Assembly: GCA_963281155.1 (NCBI GenBank)
Contig: CAUJLY010000006.1
Span: forward strand, 9,920,001-9,984,000
DNA from: Rhabditophanes sp. KR3021
Lineage: Eukaryota > Nematoda > Chromadorea > Rhabditida > Alloionematidae
Reading direction: 5' to 3'
Length of the DNA: 64,000 nt
Shown here: piece by piece, positions 13,168 to 25,204 of the stretch
How positions within the stretch are numbered: position 1 is the first letter of the stretch
Layout: every line of letters begins with the position of its first letter
The notes under the pieces: generated by a model
What the model was told of the DNA's origin: nothing
The model's database searches: none
Seen by the model: only the letters and a program-made list of their open reading frames with translations
Translations under genes and position numbers: made by a program

Positions 13168-14816
13168 ATGATCGAGAAAATGATTGAAGACTCTAACAAT
13201 CACCAACCAGAGGATCTGGAACAAATGTTACTTGATGAGGACAATGCCGAAATTGATGTGCCAGAATTGGATGAAATGTTTCATTTGATCTACGATGCCA
13301 GTGATACTGAGATGGATGATGAGGATAACTCATCTACCCAGGAGTTTATGAATGGAATCGAATTAGAAGAGAGAGAAACCGTATCTGATGACAAACGATT
13401 TCCGGATATTGCCGTACAAGCTCTTTTGAGATTGGGAGATGAATCTGATCCTGGTACACAAACCCATGTTCACGAATTTGTAGAGTATACCATTCAAGAA
13501 TACGAAAGTGATGCTAGATTCGGCGATCGTCCACAAATTGATGAGACGACTAATGATGCTAGGAACAATAATTATTTTTTGTGTGACGGAGATGCAAGTG
13601 CTAATGGAGCAGGCGGCTTTCTTGTCGTTGATAAAGATTTGGAAAAATGTTGGAACAACTTTGACAAAACCAATTCCACCTTTAAATGCAAAAATTGTAC
13701 TTTTGTATATGGAGATCTTGGGACTATTCGTGAAATATGTTTCTTGAAATGTGGTCATTCTTATTGCAAGAGATGCCTCGTACTTCCTATTATTAGACGG
13801 TTGAGTTGCAGATTAAATGATGTTGCGTGCTCAGTTTGTTATGATTGTTTTGAAGAGATAAATGAAGTAATCATACCCAAACAATTTGAGATTGTAAGTT
13901 TATTCAAATTAAATTTTTTAACATTTATTTAAAGCCTGCTGAACTTGCTCAAATGAGAGATACAATGTTTATGAAGGATTCTAAACTTAGTAGAAATAAC
14001 TATCTCGATTACAGTCCAATTAACGATACTGAGCATTTAGAAAAATTTCATGAAGCTGAGTTGCATGCTCTTTTCGAAGCTTATTTGTATCATCAAGGAA
14101 ATCCATTTGACCACAAATATAAACTTCTAATTAATGAATTGTTTATGAATATCAGGTTAGAAGTTTCTAATGAAGAGGAAAACGCACTCAAGTTGGAAAT
14201 TCTCCAGGGATCCTTTCTTGGAGCATTTGGTAGAAAGTATAGTCTCTTTTGCACAAAAACGGATTCTCGTCAATGGCTTTGCAGAAAGAATATGGAGCAT
14301 CACATTTCCGAGAATACTGGACGCTTTTCAAAAGAATATTCCGTTGCTTATCATAACGTAACTAAACCCAGTATTTATGGCCTTCCAGAATTCTTTGAGA
14401 TTAATCGTGCCCAAGCTTATCAAGATTATTGTGGGTACACCGAAATGTTTAAAGTAGATATTACAAAGACACCAGTCAGTGATTTGATTGCTCGCGAAGT
14501 ATCTATTTATCTTGATGGAAAGGAAGCCAAAAGATTAAGTGACGCAGCAATTTATCATGCCTTTAAGGTTGGTGAAATTCAAGGTATTGATGGCATGACT
14601 AATGCTGAAGTCGCTAAGATCCGATCTTCTTATATGAAAATCCATTTTGACAGACTAGGTTCTTCTACAGCTATTGTTGCGAGACCTGAAAAACGTCAGT
14701 GTCACAATACTACAGATCAATTTGATGGTGGGCAAGAACTTTCTAAAAGATTCAACGACGGGCAAGGATTTTCTAATTTATTCAACGAGGGCCAAGGATC
14801 TTCCAAGTCAGGATGA
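13168..14816 (+). CDS. RING-finger protein with C-terminal short repeats
   Basis: Two exons, 13168-13893 and 13935-14816, with a 41-nt intron, encode 535 residues. The start is set by the first in-frame ATG after TTTCAG/TTTTAG acceptors (13153, 13165), so trans-splicing is possible. Residues 1-60 are acidic. A RING-type zinc site lies at about 174-226: CKNC, then CGHSYCKRC, then CSVC, with C3HC4 order and long spacing. The second exon encodes a long unrecognised region and ends in three diverged ten-residue repeats (FDGGQELSKR, FNDGQGFSNL, FNEGQGSSKS). By family knowledge such proteins are usually E3 ubiquitin ligases; the substrate is unknown. No close family was recognised outside the RING. 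Confidence 0.8.
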
Positions 14817-14856
14817 AATGAAGCATCAATTGAATTTCAGACCAATTAAAAGAATA

Positions 14857-14960
14857 TTTTATTTAACACCGTGAATCATTTATTTAACGTCAACAGTCTT
14901 TTATTTAAATCAACATTCTTATATTTAACGTTATCAGCCTCTTTATTTAAATAACAATCA
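14857..14960. repeat. Degenerate tandem repeat, five copies of about 21 nt
   Basis: Just after the RING gene, units sharing a core TTTATTTAA followed by a CAAC/ATCA-like tail repeat at 14857, 14879, 14899, 14919 and 14940. Spacing is 20-22 nt with substitutions. They lie in the presumed 3' UTR of the RING gene. Confidence 0.7.
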
Positions 14961-15093
14961 TTTAAAAGTATCCCACAATTCCTTATGCCTCCATATATAG
15001 TCAATATAAGATTTTATTTTTATATAAACTCATGGTTTTATTTCAATTAATATATCATTAAATGCTTGACAAAATATAAATAAATTTTTTTAA

Positions 15094-16180
15094 CTATTCA
15101 CAAATTTCCTTGTCTTTGATATCCGAATATTTAACAGCTTTGCAAATGGACGGTTCTAAGTTTTCATTTAGATCAATTGTTAGGTAAAATCTAATGACCG
15201 AAAGAACAAATAAAATTTTACTAACAAAGGCGTAAACAGTAGCATGGGCCATATTTTGCAAGTACCATTGTCCCATTGAAGCAAGAAAGTATTTTGAATG
15301 TTCCAAAATTGAAAAGTGTCTTAAATCTACTCGGAAAGAGAGTGTAAAGTCTGAGTATTTCATGCCAATCATATAAATAAACGATAACCCGACCAAGGTC
15401 TATAAAAGATAGTTTAAATGTTGTAATGAGGTAACCTACATAGTCAATGCTTTCCCATGAAGCATCGTAACTGATTTGTGACGAAGCGACACTGACGATT
15501 GCTGGAAATAGTAATAACGTTGATGTTAAAAAGGTGTTGATGAGGCAAAACCTGTCGAAGCACATGTTCTTTTCTTTTTTGAGAGCCTCATTGAACACAG
15601 ATTGGGCATATAAATAGTACAGTCCATTCAAAATAGCATGAATAGGTGCTAAAAAGAATGACCAACTGTCATATTCAAGGTTTCCGAATTCAAGCCATGC
15701 CATGGATCCGAAAACGGCTAACGGAACCAATGTTAACCAATCTTGAGTTGACACACCATTTACCTTGTTGTTTCCCTTTGTTTTTTTTGGAGATTGAAAG
15801 AGGGTCCAATATTTCAAAATGATTATTGTTGTCAAAAAATCGGTTAGACGTAATATATAAAGACTTCCACTTCGTTGGCCTGAATGAATGAGTGAACTCA
15901 AAATAGATAAAACCAATTGAAAGCAAGACAAAGGCAAAATTCGCTTCAATGCGCTTTTGTTGAGGAGAGTGTCAGCGTCAAATTGATTAAGCTTTTTAAC
16001 TTTATTCACCAATACAAAGAAACAAAAAGTAAAAAAGTAATGCATGAAATGAAAAACAGGTGTCCTTAGTGACAAAACATAATATAAGGCATTGTGGGAA
16101 GCTGCCACAAATAACGAAGCGCTAATATTCAAAAGCCAAGATAACTTTAAGTCAGTAGAATCAATTTTATCCAAACTCAT
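15094..16180 (-). CDS. Multi-pass membrane protein, SLC35/nucleotide-sugar-transporter-like
   Basis: Two exons, 16180-15440 and 15399-15094, with a 40-nt intron, give 348 residues, a normal length for SLC35 carriers. Reading through the intron would shift into a short dead end, whereas splicing GTAGGT to TATAG restores a long C-terminus. About ten hydrophobic segments are visible. Examples are LLNISASLFVAASHNALYYV, WSFFLAPIHAILNGLYYLYA and NTFLTSTLLLFPAIVSVASS, the last two resembling the later half of triose-phosphate/nucleotide-sugar transporters. Known role of that family: antiport of nucleotide sugars into Golgi or ER. The match is by pattern only, no substrate motif is seen, and another drug/metabolite-superfamily carrier is possible. 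Confidence 0.6.
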
Positions 16181-16925
16181 ATTGTTCAGCAATATTACCA
16201 GACAACAATGAACGTCGATTACAAAAAATTCTTCTTGATTACCATCTAATCTAATTTAACCCAATTTTAAAGTGCACAAATCATTTCGAAAAAGTTTATT
16301 TTGATCTACAAAGATAATTTATTCCTGATAACAAAATGCTTTTATTATCTTCCTTATATTTTATCCATTCATTAAGTTATTTTCAACAACGCACATATGC
16401 ATTATGAAAGCTCTGTTTATTTTCCATATCACCAATATTCACAACCAAAATCTTATAAAAATAAAACTCATTACGATTGTTGTGGAAAACAAATTAAATA
16501 TAAGATGATAAATAAAGTTGTTCAAAAAATAATTTTGCCATCTAAATAGCTTTATTTGGATAAATTTGCTTTAGCACTTACACATTTTTGATAGTTTAGT
16601 ACTCTTTAAGTTGTTCCTTGGAGAGAGAAAATCGTTGTAAAATTATCTTGAAACCAAAATATGTACATATTTATGGGTGTTTTTATATACTTTCTCTCGT
16701 TTGCTTAAATAGGTCTATAATTGGCTTAATATATAAATAATCAAAATAAATAGCATTCACACACAACATCACTGTTGACAGTATTATGCTAAATAAAATT
16801 AACGAGGCAAACAAGATAAATTAATTTGAAGTTTTTTATTATTAAAATGCATTATATCAATTCGTGAAAAGTTAAGTCGATTATGTCAAACAATGCGGCT
16901 TCGTAATTTGACTACACCATTTTTG
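16181..16925. other. Intergenic, no feature recognised
   Basis: About 745 nt of AT-rich DNA between the 5' end of the SLC35-like gene and the 3' end of the next minus-strand gene. It should contain the promoter of the former; nothing specific is seen. Confidence 0.5.
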
Positions 16926-18685
16926 TTATCTACTTAGATACAAAACATCATCAAAAGCATCTTTTAAAATTGTGTCAACATATTTGTGAACCTTACTGGG
17001 CTCTTCTTGGCAAGGTTTTTCAGTAGCTGAAGATTCAGGAATGTCATTTGTTTTAAACATATGGATTGGTATAGCTGAAATGCCACCAAAGGAAACTTTG
17101 CGACCTCTATTTCGATGAGCAACTCCCAGTAAATTTGATTGATCGTTGTGAAGGATTGAGCCGTGAAGTTCACTTAGTAATGGGGCTGTTGATGTTGAGT
17201 GGCAGCGAATTCTTGGATCTTTTTTTTCTGTATCTGTGTTGAAGGTAATTAGTCTTGTTTTCCATAAATCGGCATCGCAAATTGGATGGATATCTAAAAT
17301 GGCCATACATTATTATTCATAGATCGGTTTCTATTACCTGGGAAGACTTGGTTCAAATTGACAGAACAAATTCTATCATTTACTTTAAAGACAATTTTTC
17401 CTAATCTTTCAATCGAACTTAGACATTGCATCAAATCAAGACTTCTTGCCTCTACTCTATCTTCAATGCCTGAATTATTAAAGAAAATGTCTCCAATTAA
17501 AACCAAATTAGAAATGTATGGAATTTTATCCTCATTATCAAAAAATTGATGAACAGCTTTGATAATTTTGGCTAGATGAGACCAGACCATCTTCATGGGG
17601 ACGGGATAGTCGTCATCGAGTTCTTCTTTGTCTACTCTTCCTGATATCTCAATAAAATTATACTTTTTGTCTTCGGATGTGTTCCTAACAATGGTGCATT
17701 TGACGACATCCTCTCTAACTAGCAATCCGTTTACCCATTCATATTCATACTCACTTTTTGATGCTTGAATAGCCACACTAACCATTTTTCTAAACATTTC
17801 CTCTGTCAAACATCCTTTTGGGATGGAATATTTGAGTGAGAGCTGGATTTCAGCGCATCTCGGGTAAGGAGTCCAGTTGAGAGCTGGAGGCTTAATGGGC
17901 AAACCATTAAGTGTGTCATCGCGTGCCATTGAATCAATTATCTGTTTAATAGAACCAATTGGCTTCACATTAAAAAACGTACAAAGTTTATCATGCAGCT
18001 TGGGATCATCTAAGCAAGCCAGTGTCATTTCGACGGGAGGCATGTTATGCAACCATTTCTCCACTTTTCCCTTTCGTTCATTTCTACTAATTGATTCGGG
18101 AAGTTTGACTGCCTTTTCAAGCTGTTGAGACCACAGTTTGTGCCACGATTCCTTAGTACTATTCAGCAATGCTTGCAAAATGACATTATCCTCTTCATTA
18201 ACATCTGTTTTCCCAATAAATATCCGAGTGTTTCCATTCTAAAAACAAAACAACAACATTTCCCAGTTAAAACCAGCAACGAAACTACAACACTAAACTA
18301 AACCAAGCTAGGTAGGAAAAAGAACACGAAAACATGTACATTACACGTATTACAATAAATTACTTCGAAGTATAAGCCAGTTACTCTAATAATCTTAGGT
18401 GCATATCCAATTAAACTAAAACTTAATAAAACTTACTTGTACTATAACTTGATGGATACATTCCGCAATGACATCAGTAATATTCTTAGTCAAATCACGT
18501 CCCACTACAATCAAATATCCATTCCCTTCACTTGGCAAATTAAAAGGAACTTTCTGATGATCAAGTAAAAGAGCATTATAAGTGTTTTCACTCTTCAGCT
18601 GCCGTTCATTACCCAACTCATCTTCAAGAGACAATGATAACATCAATCTTTCAAGAAGATTTTCATTGTCCGCTAAAATGAGCAT
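16926..18685 (-). CDS. Unrecognised protein with possible COR-like segment
   Basis: Three exons, 18685-18437, 18238-17338 and 17293-16926, with introns of 198 and 44 nt, encode 505 residues. A TTTCAG acceptor ends 2 nt before the ATG, so the start is probably a trans-spliced 5' end. The middle holds a run PYPRCAEIQLSLKYSIPKG, then FRKMVSVAIQ, then YEWVNGLLVREDVVKCTIVR, then WSHLAKIIKAVHQFF. Its order of charged and hydrophobic blocks resembles the COR-B part of Roco proteins (DAPK, LRRK, MFHAS1). No GTPase P-loop, kinase, ankyrin or LRR is present. The C-terminal 120 residues are basic/serine-rich and probably disordered. The COR suggestion is inference from pattern; a different fold is quite possible. 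Confidence 0.65.
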
Positions 18686-18687
18686 TT

Positions 18688-20033
18688 CTGAAATTGTAAA
18701 ATAATATTTATTGTTCAAAAAGACTTGTAAATAAATTAAAAAATGAATAAATGATTCCATCCATCTCACATATATCAACAAGAAAGTAAGTGTTAACATG
18801 TTTTTAAATTGGGCAAACATATAAATAATAACCGTCAGCGGATTTTGAAAAATGAAATTTTTGTTTAGGATATTGGATAAAAGTTAGAACATAACTTTTG
18901 AGCTAAGTAAAACATACTTATATATTTTGGTTTAAATATACTTAAAAATGCTTACTGAAATTAATATCATACTCATTCAAAATAATGTAAATTTTTTAAA
19001 ATAATTTTGGGTCCTAATAGAAATAAGCAATCTCAATATCCTCTACTTATTTACCCTCACAAAGCAACATCTTTTTACTAAATTGGATAAGAAAAAGACA
19101 TGTATGTCTTAACAGTGTTATATCATCTTTTCAAATTTAAGAGTATAATGCTATTGAAATAACGACAAGCCTGGGATAAAGTGAATTGTACCAGAAGCAA
19201 AAAAACGAAAGTTGACAAATATCGGACAAGACACATTCATTAATGATGAAGGAAAATGCGTTAAAGTCCATCAACAATAATTACCATAGTTTAGAGTAAA
19301 GGTTAACTCTGCTATCCATATAAATAATACATTAAATTTCAGTGTACACATTTTTTCAAAAAAAGATTCGAAAATAATAAATCTAAAAATATATAAACAA
19401 AATGCCTTATAATTTGGAAAGCAAATAATTTTTAGTAGAATTTCAAATTAGATTTATTCAATAAATCTTAATATAATCAATGTAATATTAATGCAATTTT
19501 AATATCGTCATCAAAGTTCTGTCAAATTCTACCCAATCTTGTTACTATTATTTTAAGCAGAATCGTATATAGCAACAGTAGATAGTTAAAAGACTTCTAA
19601 AATAAAAGCACGACCCAAAATAATTAGCTTTTCTTCAACATTTCAAATTGTAAAAGGATCATAAAATAAAGTTATATCTAATTTGGCGAATAGATATGAT
19701 ATGTCCCCTTTAACTATTATTTTTATTAAAATGAAGTAATTTTAACAGATGTATTCAAATTGTGTCGTGTGCCCGTTTACATACACGAAAAGCTATTAAT
19801 TTTTGCGAGTCTTTTATTGAGGATTGTTTAGTGAAAATCTTATATAAATAACTTCAAGCAATTTGTAGTATAGAGCCGTTTATTTGGCAAAACATATAAT
19901 ATAATTTAAAGATAATAACATAAAAATGCATAGTAAATCACAACACATTTTGTGACAACAACTTAAATGCATTTTGTGGTTTGGAGAAATTAAAAAACTA
20001 TATCTTTGGCTATAGTTTGATTGTGCCACAATT
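18688..20033. other. Intergenic, no gene recognised
   Basis: About 1.3 kb. The outron of the preceding gene would lie at its left end. A poly(A) signal for PA2G4 (minus-strand AATAAA at 19884-19879) is at its right end. No other feature is seen. Confidence 0.5.
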
Positions 20034-21278
20034 TTATAAGGCCTTTTCAGCGGCAGGTTGGGCAACTGGAACATTTTCCTTTTTGACTTTTAATCCAGTC
20101 TTCAAGATTTCTAAAACTTCGGGATCTTGGATTTGTTTGGAGCTTTCAACCATACTTTCTTCAATTGGTAAGCCAGCGATTTTTGTTACTCCTCCGGGAA
20201 GGATAATGATGGTAGCTTTGAGTTGAACAACAAATTCACCATCTCTTTCCCACATTACATGGTATGGTTCCATGACGCCATGCTTGGCACACTGGGTAAT
20301 GCCAATTTTGGCCTTTGATTGGTTTTCAAGGGCACTCAAGGCAAAAGGCATTGAGCCAAATTTGGTGGATGCTTCAGAGTAGACGGCACGGGCTGTCTTC
20401 AATTTGAGGGAGTAAAATTTGTCGGTCGATTTTTTGAAAACGGTTGTTCTGGTCTCGCCTGGTCTTAAAACACCTGGTCCAGTAGTTAAAAGGATGTCAA
20501 GGGCAAACACATCATAGGAATCAAAGGTGAATTTGACAATTTTGTCTCTTTGTTCTGGTCCTGGATTTTGGACGATAGCTTTGTCTCCGTGAATTTCATT
20601 ATGGATCAATTGATGGGAAACCATGTTCTCAACCATATTAACTCCATAAGATTCAGTGATCTTAGTAAACACACGATTAAGGTCCGAGGTGTTGTATGCT
20701 CCGTTAGACTTAATCATTCTCATGCCAGCCTCGATACACTTATTAGCAGCAACCAAAGCATCACCAACCCTTCCAGTCACCTTCTTTTCCGCGGAGGCTC
20801 CTACGACCGTGGTGTGAGCAGCCGTAGCAATATAACCATCTAAATGAGCCCCCAAATCAATTTTAACCACGTCATTGCTTTTCAAAATAACATCAGGATC
20901 CTCAAGGAGAGGAGAAAAGTGGCAGGCACAATTGTTAACAGATACACAAGTTGGCATAGAGATGCCTTTCAAAAATTTAGTTCCCTTAAAGAGTTTGCTG
21001 CATTCGTCAACAATAAATTGATCTCCTAATCTGCATAAATCCCGAACAGATGCGCCTTCCACGGTGGCTTTGATGACGGTCTATAAATAACACAATATTT
21101 ATTCTAACATGGATTTAGAAATTACTTTAAGAGCGTCATTAGCAATAGTGGCGGCATTTCGGTATTTGTTATTGACAGTTTGATTGTATGGAGTATTTTC
21201 CAAAGTTCCGGCATCCTTTTTTTGATCGCCTTGTTCGGGTGTTGCATTGACGACGGGAGAAGTTTTTGTCTCAGTCAT
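20034..21278 (-). CDS. PA2G4: Proliferation-associated protein 2G4 / EBP1
   Basis: Two exons, 21278-21126 and 21080-20034, with a 44-nt intron, give 399 residues; human EBP1 has 394. The splice restores NDALKTVIKATVEGASVRDL, the N-terminal pita-bread helix. The M24 aminopeptidase-like fold is recognisable from GISMPTCVSVNNCACHFSP, VVKIDLGAHLDGYIATAAHT, SHQLIHNEIHGDKAIVQNPG and the lysine-rich tail LKVKKENVP. Positions that hold metal-binding Asp/His/Glu in true methionine aminopeptidases are replaced (for example ATAAHT), as known for this non-catalytic family. Role from the family: ribosome- and RNA-binding factor near the exit tunnel, influencing growth and translation. A TTTTAG precedes the ATG by about 15 nt, a plausible trans-splice acceptor. 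The gene is intact. Confidence 0.95.
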
Positions 21279-23425
21279 TACTACTTTAAAATCTAAAATA
21301 ATAGGAATTTGACATATCTAGGTAAAAAAGTAGACAAGTTGTAGGAAAGTTTTTTAACGATTAAAGTCACTAAAAATAAGAATAATTTGTATTATTCTTC
21401 TTGGAAAGTAAGACAAAAGAGAAGAAATAAAAATGTATAGATAAGGGTATATTTGAAACAAGACAAATCTATAAAATTACACTCGTATTCCCGTCTCTAT
21501 ACTGAAACGGACATAGGTCAAGAAAGATTTCTGTTGTGAATAGTATTTTAGACGTTTAACCAGCCAATTTAGTAAGAAATAAATATATAATTTGAATGTC
21601 ATTTTGGGTGGATAATAGGAGAATGAAAATATGTTATGATAAAAACAAATGATGAATGGAAATTAACTGTCCAAGATATTTGTATATATCTAAACAAAGA
21701 TCATTCATATCTTTATTGTGAGTGTTTGATTTTATCATCTGCGTTTGTAAGACAACACAAACTGTGACACCAAGCCCAGTAGTATCAATCTCTCGGAATG
21801 ATTGGAAAAGAAAACGATCCATGAATTGTGTTGGAAGCGTCTACGTGGTCTGCTTGAATTATGTTTTGATTAGAATAATAATTTTGACAGTCACCGTCGA
21901 CACTGTCAAAATATTGCAACGTATGCAATACTTCGAATTGCAAGCTATCACAGGTCTTGCGCAAACACATCAACTAATCATTTAACCGGCATGTTTATTT
22001 ATTGGCAAAGCTTTAGGGATTGTATTTGTCCGGGAAGATTAATTTTTTAATCACAATAATAACTATTTAATAGCTTTTAAAAAATAATGAATCGTAAAAT
22101 GGGTGACATCAATACGAATATAAACATAATTTGATAATCCCCTAATCATAGACTAAATATATTGTTTCTTTTTGCGAACAGATATAAATTACAAAAAACA
22201 ATAAAAATAACATTAAATGAATAGCACTCATAAATATTATTAGTAATCGAGTATCAATTTATAAACATTCAGGGAAAAGTTGATTGGTTCTTTTCAATTT
22301 GGTCTTCATTCACAAGTTCAATTTACAATTGCCAATTATTGTGATGTACGTATGTGATATATGTATATAAAAGATTACATAAAATAAAAATTTCGCATCA
22401 ACACAATTTAAATTACTTGATAGGTCTATATGCTTTTAGACACAATTTTTGTTGCCAAGCCCACTGCTGTGACAAACATTATTTATTATTATTTCCAAAA
22501 ATGGCATAATTCTGTAAATGCACGACAACATTTCCAGAAGAATAATTAATACAAATAATATGACTGATTATTATCTTAAAGTAAAGCCTTATAATGCCAA
22601 AAGACACATGCAATTTTGCCGTTACCTCGCATTTTTATCTCTATCTTATTTCATACTTTCCAACTTTTCAAATTAAGTTATCATATTCCTAAACTTAGAC
22701 GACACTTTGTGTACCGACTTTTTTGAATTATTATTATCCTTTCCAATAACAATACTTTATGTCACTTTTATATGTGCCTTTGCACATCAATATAGACTTT
22801 TTAGATATTCATACTCTTAAATTTAAAAATTTATAACCCCTTTCCTGTTCTACCACAATATTGCAATTTATTTGGTGATGTTTGAGCTTTAATTAACAAT
22901 TACTGAGTTTTCTACTATTTTTTACTTGTCTATAAATAAACCTTTAAAACTTAGTAATGAACATTCAGTTATTTTATGTACATTTTGGTACATAAAAACC
23001 TTGCCGATACAAATATCACATTTAATTTCAAAAAATCTGAGATACTTTTTGTAAAATATACACATAATCCAAAGAAAGTAATTGAAGCGCATACATTCTC
23101 ATAAATGTATGCCTAATAAAATTATTCTTAATTGCTTTCCACCAAATGATTGCCTTTTTAAATTTTGTTTGATGTTAGACATCTATTTTTTTTGCCACGT
23201 TACACTTACTACATTAAATAACAAGCTTCCTGTAACTCATGGCAACGATGTCGAAAAGCATTCGGGAAATTTATATGTATTGTATGTATGTGTGCATTAC
23301 CTAATAATCAGGTTTGTAATACATTTATTTTATTTTTATAAATTGCGAAAATATCATTTCATATTATCATTTTGTTACCTTAATACACTCATTTAAGAAA
23401 CACGCAAAACTATCCAGCCGAAAAT
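21279..23425. other. Intergenic with a GC-richer island near 21.72-21.99 kb
   Basis: About 2.1 kb. Most is very AT-rich and featureless. Around 21720-21990 base composition is visibly more balanced. Short frames are open on both strands there, and two perfect hairpins occur (separate entry). On the minus strand the frames contain protein-like runs (LRKTCDSLQFEVLHTLQYF and IIQADHVDASNTIHGSFSF), but no start/stop/splice model holds together. Confidence 0.4.
21881..21930. repeat. Two adjacent perfect inverted repeats
   Basis: ATTTTGACAGT (21881-21891) is repeated inverted as ACTGTCAAAAT (21902-21912) around a 10-nt loop. It is followed at once by TATTGCA (21912-21918) inverted as TGCAATA (21924-21930) around a 5-nt loop. 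The first contains TGACAG, a TALE-homeodomain core. The second resembles a spaced C/EBP-like TTGC/GCAA pair. It could be RNA hairpins or protein-binding palindromes. Confidence 0.6.
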
Positions 23426-23938
23426 ATGTTTGACTATATTAACATCCAATCAACTGAAAACGACCAAACAAGGCCGTGTTCTTATGTTTTCAAAAATGAT
23501 GCCTATCTTCCGGAAGCCGCAAAAAAGATCTTTGCAAACACCCCACCGACTATGGATCTCGATCTTTTCCAGCATAATGTTATGGGAATGAATACTTATT
23601 TCCAATCTAATCCTCTTTACCCTATGCATACTGCTTACGACTTTTATGCCAATGTCAACGCTCAAGGTGGCCGTATGGGTAAGCTCAATAATAACGATTA
23701 TCATTAAACCACTTTCATAGATGCAAACTATTACAATCCATCTCAATGCAGTGCCCCACAAATCCAAGTAATTGTTCCACAACCACCCCCAAAACATCTA
23801 TACTATCCTGATCATCAATTCTTCCAATTACCCCCAAACCAAAATAACTTATCTGCTCAGTCTAGAGAAATTTGGGAAAACATTTTTGACAACCAAAATC
23901 ATCCATATAATGCTTACATGTTATACAACGGTCAATAG
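23426..23938 (+). CDS. Small N/Q/P/Y-rich protein, unrecognised
   Basis: Two exons, 23426-23678 and 23721-23938, with a 42-nt intron, give 156 residues. The splice GTAAG to TCATAG keeps frame and joins GGRM to DANYYNP. The sequence is rich in Asn, Gln, Pro and Tyr (for example IQVIVPQPPPKHLYYPDHQF) and has no signal peptide, membrane segment or known domain. A TTTAAG acceptor at about 23397 lies 29 nt before the ATG. A further 5' exon containing VEKHSGNLYVLY is possible but weak. It may be a low-complexity regulatory factor or the C-terminal part of a larger gene. The duplicated block of the FGD locus begins about 80 nt past its stop. Confidence 0.5.
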
Positions 23939-24021
23939 ACACCCCCAACACGACAAACAAAATAACTATTGTCAGTATAAGAAATGTCTATTTTGTTTTA
24001 AACATGCTTTTGCATCATTAT

Positions 24022-24800
24022 CTCCCTAGAACAATTTTGAACCAGTCGAAATTCACATAAAATTGTTGATTTTTATCAAAGTAAGAAAAAGGTTACCGGC
24101 TACTCAAATATAAAAGTTTAATTAAAAAAATACTGTTGGCTTTGTTTTGTTTTATAATGCTTTTGTTAATCATTAAATAAAGTTTATTTTGTAGAAAAGC
24201 TTGTTAACTTGTTTAATTTAATTTTAGATGATATTAAGTAGTTTCTTGTAAACAATGAATTGTTCCAATTATAAACATTCTTTATACCAAGATAATTGAA
24301 CTTGAATATAAACACAACATAGACTCTTTCATTTGGAAACAAACTAATGCTGATGCAATTCAGCAAAAGAACGTTACCCACAATGTCATACTAATCATTC
24401 CATGTCAACCGAAATTAATAAGGAATTAAAAATACAAATGTGCCAATAAATCTTCAAACAATAAAAAGATTTCTTTTATTTACGGTCTATTTTTATCAAT
24501 CTTTATTTTTACTCTTAATATTTATTTTAAAAATCACCACATTAAAATTACATTGTTTAGCCTGCTGTTATGATGACTAATTTGGAAACTACTACTACCT
24601 TGCAAACATTTGGTCAGTTTCTTTTGTTATTACAGATTGCTCATATTTCTCCAGATAAATATTATTTCCTGAATCACTTCATTTACTTAACTATTACGAT
24701 ACAAAATAAAATTAATAACATCCATTTTATCTTATATAATTTTTCATCAAAAAAGAAAACTAATCAAGTGTATTATCATTCAAATTAACTTAAATAACAA
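24022..24800 (+). repeat. Flank of duplication unit 1
   Basis: This stretch aligns by eye with 27025-27830. Landmarks shared in order are CTAGAACAATTT, a GTTGATTTTTATCA segment, GGCTACTCAAATA, TTTTGTTAATCATTAAATAA and GTTAACTTGTTTAAT. An ATG-GTGACTAAT/ATGATGACTAAT segment with a run of ACTACTACTACCTT is also shared. Weaker matches continue into the region before the FGD relic (GTTGAAGCAT-like at 24807 against 28179). It marks the left arm of a tandem duplication. Confidence 0.75.
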
Positions 24801-25204
24801 AATTGAAGCATCCATTAATTTTATGAACTAATCAACACCCATTGTCTATTATTTATTATGTGTTTGGCTTTATTAACTGATATATGCTCAAGTTAAAAAT
24901 ATCTTTATCACAAAAGTAAACAAGGTTTGGAAAGAAATATGTTCCATGACCATCGTTTGACCAGTTATTTGAAGATATATGTAACACCTATATTCTCTCG
25001 TAAAAATCTTTCCAGGAACATTTGATTATTTTAAATAGTTTATCTAGTAGTCAACTTCTTTTCCAATATCAAATATAACACGTAATTAATTTATTGCTCT
25101 CCAAAAATATAATTTGACCACTATTTTCCTTAATTAATTTGATTATATTTTTGTATCTACATATAACATAAATAAAAATGTAAGTGAATTGGTGATATAT
25201 AAAA

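Noticed and set aside
24570..24788. 72-codon frame in the duplication flank
   Set aside because: The duplicate at 27683 has an early stop in the same frame and no conserved protein, so it is probably noncoding.
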